DNA of 64,000 nt from Streptomyces griseicoloratus (GTDB lineage Bacteria; Actinomycetota; Actinomycetes; Streptomycetales; Streptomycetaceae), in assembly GCF_014534645.1 (NCBI RefSeq), contig NZ_JACVQF010000200.1, positions 124,001 to 188,000 of the forward strand, read 5' to 3'. This document shows, one piece after another, positions 40,897-49,195 of this stretch (position 1 is its first letter; each line of letters begins with the position of its first letter). The notes under the pieces were generated by a model. The model did no database searches. It saw nothing but the letters and a program-made list of their open reading frames with translations, and was not told the DNA's origin. The translations under genes were made by a program, and so were the position numbers.

Positions 40897-41400
40897 ATGG
40901 TCACGAACGCGCTCACACCCCCCGAGAAGGGCGCCGCTGCCCCTCCCGGGGATCTCATCCGGCACCTGGCGATCATTCTCCGGGGGTTCCAGGCCAGGTT
41001 CGAGAGCGCGATGGACGGGATGCCGGCCGGGGTACGCGGTTACCAGATCCTGTCGACCGTCGTTCACCTGGATCCGCCCAACCAGCAGGCGATCGGCACT
41101 CACCTGGCGATCGACCGGACGGTTCTGACCTACTTGATCGACACCCTCGTCGACGCCGGACTGGTCGAGCGCGTCCCCGACCCGGTGGACCGCAGGGCGC
41201 GCAAGATCGTGGCCACGGGTCCGGGCACCGAGACGCTGGCCAGGTACGAGGAGCGAGTGGCCGCTGCGGAGACCGATCTGCTGTCGGGGCTGTCCCCCCG
41301 GGAGGGCGCGGCCCTGTCGGCACTGGCCGGGCGCCTGTCATCACAGATCCACCGCGCGCACCCGGGGGTCGACCCCTGCGAAGCGATGGACCACATCTGA
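40897..41400 (+). CDS. MarR family transcriptional regulator
   Basis: 167 residues. Dimerisation helix, then winged helix NQQAIGTHLAIDRTVLTYLIDTLVDAGLV and wing DPVDRRARKIVATG. No cysteine in the DNA-binding region. Near the old yellow enzyme gene, whose twin palindromes it may bind (inference from position; no TTGGTCGACCAA is seen before its own start). Followed by a bidirectional hairpin. Confidence 0.88.
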   Translation: MVTNALTPPEKGAAAPPGDLIRHLAIILRGFQARFESAMDGMPAGVRGYQILSTVVHLDPPNQQAIGTHLAIDRTVLTYLIDTLVDAGLVERVPDPVDRRARKIVATGPGTETLARYEERVAAAETDLLSGLSPREGAALSALAGRLSSQIHRAHPGVDPCEAMDHI

Positions 41401-41425
41401 CCCTGCACTCGCGGCAGGCGGCAGC

Positions 41426-41456
41426 GGAACGGGCCACCGAACCGGTGGCCCGTTCC
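41426..41456. terminator. Bidirectional hairpin between MarR and DoxX genes
   Basis: 13-bp perfect arms (GGAACGGGCCACC) with a five-base loop between two convergent genes. Confidence 0.7.
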
Positions 41457-41495
41457 AGCGTCCACGGCAGCAACTGAAGCCGGACGCTTCGCCGG

Positions 41496-41846
41496 TCACA
41501 TGGTGGCGGCGGCCAGCGCCAGTTCGGCCGCCGAGACCACGAGCAGGACGCCGGAGCCGGGCACCCCCTTGACGTCCTTGACTCGAAGGTGGGCGATCAC
41601 AGCGCCCAGGAAGTACAGCACCACACCCACGGCCGCCGCGACGCCGAGCGGCCGGTAGCCGATCCCGACGAGCAGACCGAGCGCGCCGGCGAACTCCAGA
41701 ACGGCCAGCACCGGCACCAGTCCGGACGCCACTCCCACAGCCTCCAGGACCGCCATGACCTTCGGATCCTTGACGAGTTTGCCCCGTCCTGAGACGACCA
41801 ACATCAGCGACAACAGGACGGCGAGGACGACATAGGCAATAGACAT
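41496..41846 (-). CDS. DoxX-like membrane protein
   Basis: 116 residues with four hydrophobic helices (IAYVVLAVLLSLMLVVSG, VLAVLEFAGALGLLVGIG, GVAAAVGVVLYFLGAVIAHLR, GVLLVVSAAELALAA). This is the DoxX/DoxD arrangement, including the SGRGKL turn after helix 1. ATG 41846 has GGAGA upstream. DoxX-like proteins are linked to oxidative stress or quinone-related functions. The promoter region holds an ATCTGC direct repeat; the adjacent IclR-MarR fusion may regulate it. Confidence 0.82.
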   Translation of the reverse strand: MSIAYVVLAVLLSLMLVVSGRGKLVKDPKVMAVLEAVGVASGLVPVLAVLEFAGALGLLVGIGYRPLGVAAAVGVVLYFLGAVIAHLRVKDVKGVPGSGVLLVVSAAELALAAATM

Positions 41847-41908
41847 GGGTTCTCCGTGGGACGGACGGGCCGGGAGACCTGCGGCGGCCAGTAGCTGGCC
41901 AGCCAACT

Positions 41909-41936
41909 ATCTGCCCGGCAAATAATCTGCGTGGCA
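41909..41936. promoter_or_regulatory. ATCTGC direct repeat upstream of the DoxX-like gene
   Basis: ATCTGCCCGGCA (41909-41920) and ATCTGCGTGGCA (41925-41936), 16 bp apart, in a locally AT-rich stretch about 65 bp upstream of the DoxX start. Probable operator. Confidence 0.45.
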
Positions 41937-42112
41937 GACTATATCCGAGATCGCACTGGAGTCGGCTGCGCCTGCCATGCGGGCCGTATGAGGGCGTACA
42001 GAATGACGGGACACCGTTACGTGCTTCAGTGGTGCTCACGCTTTGCCGACCAACTACGGACCGTCGGCTTCCTCGCAGTCCTGGTCGGGAGACCATGGCG
42101 GCGGCTACACGA

Positions 42113-43513
42113 CTACCCCACCCTGGGCGAGCCCTCTGCCCTCGCGGGCGGCCCATCCGTGTCGCGGTCGCCGGGCAGCCGCTGCTGCAGTCCTTCCTCG
42201 ATCTTGCCGAGGATGCCGGTCACCGCCGTCGTCTCCTCCTCGCTCAGCAACGTGGTGGCATCCTGTTCGAGCTCGTGCCAAAGGTCCGCGACCTGGTCCC
42301 GCAGGGCCTGCCCGGCGTCCGTGAGGGAGACGACCGACGCGCGCCGGTCGGTCGGCGAGGGGGAACGGGTGATGAATCCGGCCTGCTCCAGGCGCTGGAG
42401 CATCTTGGTCACCGTGGAGGCGTCCAGGGCGAGCGCGCGGATGAGGTCCGCCTGTGCGCGATGGTCCTCGTCCCACAGCAGCATGAGCAGGATCTCCTGG
42501 CCCGGGTAGAGCCCCACCCTGCGCAGCAGGGTGCCCGCGTGCACGCGATGCAGCCGGCCGGCACGGAAAAGGGCGTGGCTGACCCTGCCCCAGGTCGCGC
42601 CGGACGGCGCGTCCCCCATGGCGCAGATCTGTTCGCCGGGCTGCCTGGTGTCATGCGCCGTGCCGGCGTCCTTCTTGCCGACCCGGTTCCGGGCGGCCTC
42701 CGCCGCTTCACTCTCTGCCCCGGTGGGTTCTCCGAGGAGAAGAGCGGGAGGGCAGCCGATCGCGCGCGACGCGCCGGCGGCGGAGGCCACGACGAGGGCG
42801 GCCGTCCCCGGCACGTCCGCGGGTGTCAGCCGCTGCACCGGTGCCACGATGCCCAGGACGGCCACGAGTCGTCCGTGCACGCCGAAAACGGGCGCGCTCA
42901 CGGAGACAGACCCGACGTCGCCTTCTTCGAAGGACACGGCGTGACCGCGTCGGCGGACGGCGGCCCGCTGCTCGGCCAACTGCTCCACGTCGGGGACGGT
43001 GTGCCCGGTGACCGGACCAGGGCCCTGCTCCAGGACGTCGCGCCAGGCGTCCTCGTCGTGGGCGAGGAACACCCTGCCCGCCGAGCCCTCGTGCAGGGGA
43101 TCCACCGTGCCGAGGGCGACGGCGCGCCTGACGACATGCCGGGTCTCGGCGAGCCCCACGACACTGCAGTACAGACCGTCCCGCACGTACAGGCAGGCCG
43201 TCTCTCCCGTGCTGTCTCGCAGTTCGTCCAGGAAGGGCTGGATCCGCCGGACCGGATCGAGTTCGTACAGCCCGGGTGCGGCCATGCGTACCAGGGCGAG
43301 TCCGATGCGATAGGCGTCCCCGGTGCGGTCGAGGAAACCCTCGCGCGCGAGGTCCTCCACCAGGCGCCGGCAGGTACTGGACGGCAGCCCGGTCGCCCGC
43401 CTGATCTCAGGCAGCGTCAGTTCCGGCCCCTGCGGGGCGAAGCACTCCAGAATGGCGCGGATCTCGCCCAGCACGAGGAGTGGGGGCTGCCCCTGCGGGT
43501 CATCCTCGTTCAT
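42113..43513 (-). CDS. IclR-MarR fusion regulator
   Basis: 466 residues in one uninterrupted frame. Residues about 1-250 are a complete IclR protein: HTH in TLPEIRRATGLPSSTCRRLVEDLAREGFL, effector domain to GASRAIG. Residues about 250-298 are a linker. Residues about 299-466 are a complete MarR protein: HTH in AQADLIRALALDASTVTKMLQRLEQAGFI, wing PTDRRASVVSLT. ATG 43513 has AGGAGGG upstream. An internal ATG at 42619 begins the MarR part but lacks a ribosome binding site, so a true fusion is likely. Two DNA-binding heads and an effector pocket in one chain are unusual. Targets may include the DoxX gene and its own promoter palindrome. Confidence 0.8.
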   Translation of the reverse strand: MNEDDPQGQPPLLVLGEIRAILECFAPQGPELTLPEIRRATGLPSSTCRRLVEDLAREGFLDRTGDAYRIGLALVRMAAPGLYELDPVRRIQPFLDELRDSTGETACLYVRDGLYCSVVGLAETRHVVRRAVALGTVDPLHEGSAGRVFLAHDEDAWRDVLEQGPGPVTGHTVPDVEQLAEQRAAVRRRGHAVSFEEGDVGSVSVSAPVFGVHGRLVAVLGIVAPVQRLTPADVPGTAALVVASAAGASRAIGCPPALLLGEPTGAESEAAEAARNRVGKKDAGTAHDTRQPGEQICAMGDAPSGATWGRVSHALFRAGRLHRVHAGTLLRRVGLYPGQEILLMLLWDEDHRAQADLIRALALDASTVTKMLQRLEQAGFITRSPSPTDRRASVVSLTDAGQALRDQVADLWHELEQDATTLLSEEETTAVTGILGKIEEGLQQRLPGDRDTDGPPARAEGSPRVG

Positions 43514-43617
43514 CGCTGCCGCCCTCCTGGCCACTTCGCCTGCTGACCTCCCGTTCACTGTCGTGCCGTGCTCGCACACGACGGTACGCCGACAGTACCT
43601 GACGAGGTTCAAACGGA

Positions 43618-43632
43618 TGCATGGCCCATGCA
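43618..43632. promoter_or_regulatory. Palindrome upstream of the IclR-MarR fusion gene
   Basis: Perfect 15-bp palindrome TGCATGG-C-CCATGCA, about 105 bp before the start and between two IclR-type genes. Candidate operator. Confidence 0.45.
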
Positions 43633-43699
43633 GCCGCGTTGGCGGCCCCGCCGGAGCCGAGGACTGACTACCGTCACACCGTCCGCCCGAGACGACGCG

Positions 43700-44473
43700 T
43701 CAGTATGTCCCGGTGGGCAGCGCGTACGACAGTTCCTGCGCCGCGCTCGTGAGGGCGGGGTGGAGACGGACGAGGTCGGGCAGCGGGGTGCGGTAGGCAG
43801 GGGCCGCGATGGACAGGGCGGCGCGGGCCGTGCCGTCGGGGCCCAGGACGGGCACGCCGAGCGCGCGGATGCCGGGTTCGTGCTCCTCGTCGGCCACGGC
43901 GTACCGATCGGCTCGGACCTTCTCGATCTCGGCCCGGAAACGCGCTCGGTCGGTGATGGTGTGGGGACCGAGCGGCTCCAGTACCAGGGTCTCCAGGAGT
44001 TCCTCGCGCACCTCGCGCGGGGCGAAGGCGATCAGCGCCTTCCCCATCGCCGTGCAGTGGACCGGCCCGTGCTTGCCGGGCTCGCCGCGGACGCTGACCT
44101 GCTGCGGCCCCTGCACATAGTGGATGTAGAGCTGCTTGTCCCCGTCGAGCACCGACATCAGCACGGCCTCGCGGGACAGTTCGGCGAGCCGGCGCATCAC
44201 GGGCAGGGCCACGCCGGTGAATCCATGTGCCTGCGAGACCCGCTGCCCGAGCTGGTACACCCGCAGTCCGAGCGTGTAGTGCTTCGTACGTCCGTCGAAC
44301 TCGACGAAGTGGTCGCGGCCCAGCGACTTCAGCAGCCGGTAGCAGGTGCTGGTGGGATAGCCCGAGACGCGGGCCAGCTCGGACAGGGTGACACCCGAGG
44401 GGTGCTCGCCGAGCAGTGTCAGGACGGCGAGGGCCTTGCCGACCATGTCGGAGGCCGGAGTTGAGGCTGACAT
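43700..44473 (-). CDS. IclR family regulator of the sugar-acid operon
   Basis: 257 residues. Winged helix in GVTLSELARVSGYPTSTCYRLLKSLGRDHFV, effector domain with GPVHCTAMGKALIAF and YAVADEEHEPGIRALGVPV. IclR proteins beside sugar-acid genes bind keto-deoxy sugar acids or similar. It is divergent from the MFS-led operon with two matching palindromes between, so direct control is very likely. GAAGGTGG precedes ATG 44473. Confidence 0.9.
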   Translation of the reverse strand: MSASTPASDMVGKALAVLTLLGEHPSGVTLSELARVSGYPTSTCYRLLKSLGRDHFVEFDGRTKHYTLGLRVYQLGQRVSQAHGFTGVALPVMRRLAELSREAVLMSVLDGDKQLYIHYVQGPQQVSVRGEPGKHGPVHCTAMGKALIAFAPREVREELLETLVLEPLGPHTITDRARFRAEIEKVRADRYAVADEEHEPGIRALGVPVLGPDGTARAALSIAAPAYRTPLPDLVRLHPALTSAAQELSYALPTGTY

Positions 44474-44489
44474 GGGACCACCTTCTCAC

Positions 44490-44516
44490 AACTCTTGCCG
44501 CATCGCGGCAAGAGTT
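44490..44516. promoter_or_regulatory. 27-bp IclR operator 1
   Basis: Perfect inverted repeat with 12-bp arms (AACTCTTGCCGC) and an ATC spacer, 17 bp upstream of the IclR start. Probably autorepression. Confidence 0.75.
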
Positions 44517-44588
44517 GCCGCATTTTGAAATCGATCATTGACACGGCCGTCAGCGCGACCTCAGACTCTTCCCGAATTACGGCATCAC

Positions 44589-44605
44589 TTGCCACATCGC
44601 GGCAA
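44589..44605. promoter_or_regulatory. IclR operator 2
   Basis: TTGCCAC-ATC-GCGGCAA shares the TTGCC(G/A)C half-site and ATC spacer of operator 1. It lies 62 bp before the MFS start and likely controls the sugar-acid operon. Confidence 0.7.
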
Positions 44606-44666
44606 AATCCGCGCTCCCCTGTGGCACCCACCGACGGCAATGACGCCCCGGAAGAAAGAGGCCCCG

Positions 44667-45995
44667 ATGTCGCCCCGATCCACCGCGGTCCCGACCCCGA
44701 CCGCTTCCGCTCCGCCCGCCGACGCGCTCAGTCCCCGACGCTGGACGCGGCTGATGCCGATCGTCTTCGTCACCTACAGCTTCGCGTACCTGGAACGCTC
44801 CAACTTCTCCGTCGCCACCGCCGGCGGCATGGCCGACGACCTGCACATCACCGGCTCGGTCTCGGCCCTGCTCGGTTCGCTGTTCTTCCTCGGCTACATC
44901 CTCTTCCAGATCCCCGGAGCCCTCTACGCCCAGCGGCGCAGCGTCAAGCGGCTCATCGTGCGCTGTCTGGTCGTCTGGGGTGTGCTGGCCACCGCTCAGG
45001 GCCTGATCCCGAACGTGCACGTGCTGATGGCGGTGCGGTTCGTCCTCGGTGTCTCGGAGGCCGCGGTCCTGCCGGCGATGGTCATCTACATCACCCACTG
45101 GTTCACCGCACGGGAACGCGGCCGGGCCAACACCTGGCTGATCCTCGGCAATCCGGCCACCGTTCTGTGGCTCACCGTCGTCTCCGGCTACCTCGTCGAG
45201 TGGGTCGGCTGGCGCGGCATGTTCATCGCCCAGGGCCTCCCCGCCATCGTGTGGGCCTGGGTCTTCCACCGCTTCGTCGACGACCGGCCGGCCGACGCCG
45301 CCTGGCTCACCGAGACCGAGCGGGCAGGCCTGGAGGACGCACTCGAGGCGGAGCAGCGCGGCCTGCGCCCCGTCACCGGCTACGGCAGGGCGCTGCGCTC
45401 GGCCAACGTCGTACTGCTGTCGGCGCAGTACCTGCTGTGGAGCCTCGGCGTGTACGGCTTCGTCTTCTGGCTGCCGTCGATCGTCGCCAAGGGCAGCGAC
45501 GAGGGCATCGGAACCACCGGTCTCATCTCCGCCGCGCCCTACCTCTTCGCCTGCGTCGCGATGCTTCTCAACAGCCGTGCCTCCGACCGCGCCGGGCGCC
45601 GCGCCGTGTTCGTGTGGCCGTGGCTGCTGACCGGCGCCCTCTCCTTCTACGGCTCCTACCTGCTGGGCGACGACTTCTGGCTCTCGTTCCCGCTGCTGTG
45701 CGTCGCGGGCGCCGCCATGTACGCACCGTACGGCCCGTTCTTCGCGTCGATCCCGGAGTTCCTGCCCAGCAACGTCAGCGGCGCCGCGATCGCGCTCATC
45801 AACTCCTTCGGCGCGCTGGGCGGCTTCGCGGGCAGCTACCTGATCGGCATGCTCAACGACGTCACCGGCTCCACCGCAGCCTCGTTCCTGACCATGGCCG
45901 CGTGCCTGGCGGGCGCCGCCGCACTGACCCTCGCCGTTCGCCCCGCTCCGGCGAAGGCCGAGACGGACGCCCTGCCGGAACCGGGAAAGGCCTGA
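44667..45995 (+). CDS. MFS transporter, anion:cation symporter (sugar acid) type
   Basis: 442 residues with about 12 helices. Features of the ACS subfamily include FVTYSFAYLERSNFSVA in helix 1, GYILFQIPGALYAQRRSVKR, RFVLGVSEAAVLPAMV and YITHWFTARERGRA. This subfamily carries organic anions such as glucarate, galactonate or phthalate. ATG 44667 is preferred for AAAGAGG upstream. First gene of an operon with catabolic genes, so it probably imports the sugar acid that they degrade. Confidence 0.88.
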   Translation: MSPRSTAVPTPTASAPPADALSPRRWTRLMPIVFVTYSFAYLERSNFSVATAGGMADDLHITGSVSALLGSLFFLGYILFQIPGALYAQRRSVKRLIVRCLVVWGVLATAQGLIPNVHVLMAVRFVLGVSEAAVLPAMVIYITHWFTARERGRANTWLILGNPATVLWLTVVSGYLVEWVGWRGMFIAQGLPAIVWAWVFHRFVDDRPADAAWLTETERAGLEDALEAEQRGLRPVTGYGRALRSANVVLLSAQYLLWSLGVYGFVFWLPSIVAKGSDEGIGTTGLISAAPYLFACVAMLLNSRASDRAGRRAVFVWPWLLTGALSFYGSYLLGDDFWLSFPLLCVAGAAMYAPYGPFFASIPEFLPSNVSGAAIALINSFGALGGFAGSYLIGMLNDVTGSTAASFLTMAACLAGAAALTLAVRPAPAKAETDALPEPGKA

Positions 45996-46003
45996 GCAAC
46001 TCC

Positions 46004-46783
46004 ATGCGCATCGCTCGTGTCGCCCATGCCGACGGGGTGGACTACGCCGTGCTCGACGGCACGGACGCCGTACTGATCGCCGACCCGTTCGCCACCACGC
46101 ACACCGTCCGCCTGGGACGCCGCATCGCCCTGGCCGACGTACGGCTGCTCGCCCCGGTCGTCCCCAGGACGGTCGTCGGCATGGCACACAACACCGGCCC
46201 CGACGACCGGCGGCTGCCGCCTCAGGCCTTCCTGAAGCCGGCCCGCTCGGTCGTCGGGCCGGGTGAGCCGATCCCGCTGCCGACCACGTCCGAACACGTC
46301 GACGCGGAGGCCGAGTTGGCCGTCGTCCTGCGCGCGCCGCTCGCCGGGCACTCCGCGGAGACCGTGCACGAAGCCGTCCTCGGCTACACCGTCGCCAACG
46401 ATGTCACGGCCCGCGATCTGCAGCGCACCGATCCGCTGTGGACCACCGCCAAGGGCCAGTACGGCTTCACGCCCCTCGGGCCCTGGGTGGAGACCGCTCT
46501 CGACCCGGACGACGTCCAGGTGGGCCTGAGCATCGACGGCCGGCCGCTGCGCCCCGCCTCCACCGCGCACCTGGCCCGCGGTGTCACCGAGATCCTCTGC
46601 CACCTCGCCGCCCATCTGCCGCTCGGCGCGGGGGACGTCGTCCTGACCGGCGCCCCGGGCGAGTACGGACCGCTGCGTCCGGGCGGACGGGTCGAGGCGA
46701 CGGTCACGGAGATCGGTTCCCTCGCCAACCCGGTGATCCACAGCAACCACCCGCCCCACACAGGAGAGACCCCGTGTCCCTGA
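46004..46783 (+). CDS. Fumarylacetoacetate hydrolase (FAH) family protein
   Basis: 259 residues. Metal-binding pattern HVDAEAELAVVL and GYTVANDVTARDLQ, then VVLTGAPGEYGPLRPGG as in FAH hydrolases/decarboxylases of 2-keto or 2,4-diketo acids. It starts 8 bp after the MFS stop and overlaps the kinase gene by 10 bp. In a sugar-acid pathway it could act on a diketo-deoxy acid as hydrolase or on a keto acid as decarboxylase. Confidence 0.85.
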   Translation: MRIARVAHADGVDYAVLDGTDAVLIADPFATTHTVRLGRRIALADVRLLAPVVPRTVVGMAHNTGPDDRRLPPQAFLKPARSVVGPGEPIPLPTTSEHVDAEAELAVVLRAPLAGHSAETVHEAVLGYTVANDVTARDLQRTDPLWTTAKGQYGFTPLGPWVETALDPDDVQVGLSIDGRPLRPASTAHLARGVTEILCHLAAHLPLGAGDVVLTGAPGEYGPLRPGGRVEATVTEIGSLANPVIHSNHPPHTGETPCP

Positions 46784-47754
46784 TGCCCCCCGCCCACCTG
46801 CCGCCCCGCCTGGACGCGGTCACCTTCGGAGAGGCGATGGTGATGTTCCGCGCGGAGGACAACGGCCCCCTCTCCCAGGTCGACCGCTACACCCGGGCAC
46901 TCGCCGGAGCGGAGGTCAACGTCGCGATCGGGCTGAGCCGCCTCGGCCACGCCACGGCCTGGGCGGGCCGGGTGGGCGACGATCCGCTGGGCGCCCACGT
47001 CGTCTCCGCACTGCGCGCCGAGGGAATCGACACCGGCGCGATCGACGTCGACGCTCACGCCCCGACCGGTTTCCAGCTCAAAGGCCGCGCCGACGTGGGC
47101 GACCCCGAGGTGGTCTACTTCCGCCGCCACTCCGCCGGCAGCCGCCTGACGTCCTCCCCCGCCGCCACCGCCCGGCTGACCGGAGCCCGGCATCTCCACG
47201 TCACCGGCATTCCGCCGGCCCTGTCGCCGACGGCGCGGGAGTTCACCTACGAGGCGATGGAGACCGCCCGTGCCGCGGGGCTCACGATCTCCTTCGATCC
47301 CAACCTGCGCCCCGCGTTGTGGGCGGACCGCGACGAGATGGTACGGATCGTCGGCGACCTCGCTGCCCGGGCGGACTGGGTGCTGCCGGGGCTCGGCGAG
47401 GGCAGGCTGCTCACCGGCCGGGACGACGCCGAGGGCATCGCGCGCCGCTATCTGACGGCCGGAGCCCGCCGCGTCGTCGTCAAGGACGGCGGGAACGGCG
47501 CGGCCCGGCTGTTCCAGGACGACGGCTGCTGGGTCCAGCCCCTCTTCACCGTACGGTCCGTCGACCCCGTCGGCGCCGGCGACGGCTTCGCCGCCGGGCT
47601 CATCAGCGCCCATCTCGACGGGCTCGACGCACCGGAGGCGGTGCGCCGGGCCGCGGCCGTCGGCGCCCTCGCCACCACACGGCGTGGCGACAGCGACGGG
47701 CTGCCCACCCGCGCAGAACTGGAGGAGTTCCTCGCGGCCCATGCCGCCGCCTGA
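46774..47754 (+). CDS. PfkB family sugar kinase, 2-keto-3-deoxygluconokinase-like
   Basis: 326 residues. PfkB signatures are GAEVNVAIGLSRLGHATAWAGRVGDDPLG near the N-terminus and VDPVGAGDGFAAGLISAHLDG near 265, containing the catalytic Asp in GAGDGF. N-terminal GEAMVMF and DPNLRPALW are typical of KDG kinases. GTG 46774 has AGGAGA 6 bases upstream and overlaps the FAH gene. Phosphorylates the sugar acid or ketose before cleavage. Confidence 0.87.
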   Translation: MSLMPPAHLPPRLDAVTFGEAMVMFRAEDNGPLSQVDRYTRALAGAEVNVAIGLSRLGHATAWAGRVGDDPLGAHVVSALRAEGIDTGAIDVDAHAPTGFQLKGRADVGDPEVVYFRRHSAGSRLTSSPAATARLTGARHLHVTGIPPALSPTAREFTYEAMETARAAGLTISFDPNLRPALWADRDEMVRIVGDLAARADWVLPGLGEGRLLTGRDDAEGIARRYLTAGARRVVVKDGGNGAARLFQDDGCWVQPLFTVRSVDPVGAGDGFAAGLISAHLDGLDAPEAVRRAAAVGALATTRRGDSDGLPTRAELEEFLAAHAAA

Positions 47755-47812
47755 CCCCCGCCACACCTCTTGCCCTGACCACCGGCAAGCCTCTTGTAAG
47801 GAGCACTCTCAC

Positions 47813-48442
47813 ATGGCACTGCAACTGCAGATCGCCCTCGACCGCGTCCCGCTCGAGCACGCGGTGCGGATCGCCTCGGCCGTCGCGCCGCACACCGACT
47901 GGATCGAGGTCGGCACCTCCCTGATCAAGCAGTTCGGCATGGAGTCCGTACGGCAGGTCGTGGCCGCAGCTCCCGGCGTGCCCGTCCTCGCCGACCTCAA
48001 GACCGCCGACGACACGGTCTTCGAGTTCGGCCTCGCCTACGAGGCGGGCGCCTCCTCGGCGACCGTCCTGGGCGTCGCCGCCGACGCGACCCTGGACAAG
48101 GCGGTGCAATGCGCCGCCGAGCACGGTAAGGAGGCCGTGGTCGACCTGTTGGAGACCACCGGGCCACGGCGTGCGGAACTGGCGGCGCGGCTGCCCGCGT
48201 CCGTGGTCCTCGCCGCGCACATCGGCAAGGACGCCCAGCACGGTGGCACCGACCCCGCCGCTCTGCTCGGCACGTGGAGCGCGGGCCGACGGCTCGCGGT
48301 AGCCGGAGGGCTGACCGCCGAGGACCTGCCCGGCCTCGCCGGTGCGGGCGACCTGCGGGTGATCGTCGGCTCGGCCGTGACCGGCGCCGACGACCCCGCC
48401 GCCGCAGCCCGGCACCTGGCGCGGGCGGCGGGCCGCGACTGA
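47813..48442 (+). CDS. 3-hexulose-6-phosphate synthase / 3-keto-L-gulonate-6-phosphate decarboxylase family
   Basis: 209 residues of the OMP-decarboxylase superfamily. Substrate/metal motif is DLKTADDTVFEFGLAYEAGA (DxKxxD), and AGGLTAEDLPGLAGAGDLRVIVGSAVTGA is the phosphate site. HPS joins formaldehyde to ribulose 5-phosphate; the related UlaD decarboxylates a keto-gulonate phosphate. Sequence alone does not separate them here. The neighbouring hexuloisomerase argues for HPS; the sugar kinase argues for the decarboxylase. AAGGAG precedes ATG 47813. Confidence 0.82.
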   Translation: MALQLQIALDRVPLEHAVRIASAVAPHTDWIEVGTSLIKQFGMESVRQVVAAAPGVPVLADLKTADDTVFEFGLAYEAGASSATVLGVAADATLDKAVQCAAEHGKEAVVDLLETTGPRRAELAARLPASVVLAAHIGKDAQHGGTDPAALLGTWSAGRRLAVAGGLTAEDLPGLAGAGDLRVIVGSAVTGADDPAAAARHLARAAGRD

Positions 48443-48464
48443 CGTACCCGCCGCGTTCGACGCC

Positions 48465-48494
48465 AGCACGCGTACGACCGAGCACGCGTACGAC
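48465..48494. repeat. Short direct repeat between HPS and PHI genes
   Basis: AGCACGCGTACGAC occurs twice, 16 bp apart, in the 102-bp gap between the two genes. Function unclear; possibly slippage or an RNA processing spacer. Confidence 0.4.
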
Positions 48495-48544
48495 AACAGC
48501 ACACGCACCACCCAGCACCACACAAGAACGGAAGACACACCACC

Positions 48545-49114
48545 ATGACCGACCACGCCACCACCTACGTCCTGAAGACGCAGATCCTCACCGAGATCGA
48601 GAGGGTCCTCGCAGCCCTCGACGACGACGCCCTGGAGTCCCTGGCGAAGGTGCTCCTCGACGCCGAGCGCATCTTCGTGACCGGGGAAGGACGTTCGGGG
48701 TTCATGGCCAGGGCCTTCGCCATGCGGCTGATGCACCTCGGCCTGCCCGTGCACGTCGTCGGGGAGACCACGACCCCCGCGGTCGGCGCCGGCGCCACCG
48801 TGGTGGCGGTCTCCGGCTCCGGCACCACGGCGGGCACGGTCCGCGTCGCCGAGCAGGCGCTCGCGGCGGGCGCCCGCGTGCACGCCGTCACCACCGCACC
48901 CGGCTCCCCACTCGGGGAGCTGGCCGCCACCACCCTGGTGGTCCCGGCGGCGACGAAGTACCGGCGTCCCGGCGAGGCCGCCAGCGTCCAGCCCCTGTCC
49001 AGTCTCTTCGACCAGGCGACCCACATCGCCCTCGACGTCGTGGCGCTGCGGCTGGCCGGACTGCTGTCGGTGGACAACGACACGGCACGGAAGGCTCACG
49101 CCAACACGGAGTGA
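48545..49114 (+). CDS. 6-phospho-3-hexuloisomerase (SIS domain)
   Basis: 189 residues, one SIS domain. Phosphosugar loop GEGRSGFMARAFAMRLMHLG at about 48-67 and VSGSGTTAGTVRVAEQA follow the PHI pattern, with a C-terminal FDQATHIALDVVALRLA helix. PHI converts 3-hexulose 6-phosphate to fructose 6-phosphate. It is the last gene of the operon, after the HPS-like gene, and is followed by a hairpin. Confidence 0.85.
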   Translation: MTDHATTYVLKTQILTEIERVLAALDDDALESLAKVLLDAERIFVTGEGRSGFMARAFAMRLMHLGLPVHVVGETTTPAVGAGATVVAVSGSGTTAGTVRVAEQALAAGARVHAVTTAPGSPLGELAATTLVVPAATKYRRPGEAASVQPLSSLFDQATHIALDVVALRLAGLLSVDNDTARKAHANTE

Positions 49115-49127
49115 CAGCGGGAGGCCC

Positions 49128-49149
49128 TGGTCCGACGCTCGTCGGACCA
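49128..49149 (+). terminator. Hairpin terminator of the sugar-acid operon
   Basis: 10-bp perfect arms (TGGTCCGACG) with a two-base loop, extended by AGGC/GCCT outside, 14 bp after the PHI stop. Confidence 0.7.
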
Positions 49150-49195
49150 AGAGCCTCGAACACGTCGGGGACCGGCGAGGGTACGGCCCTCGGCC

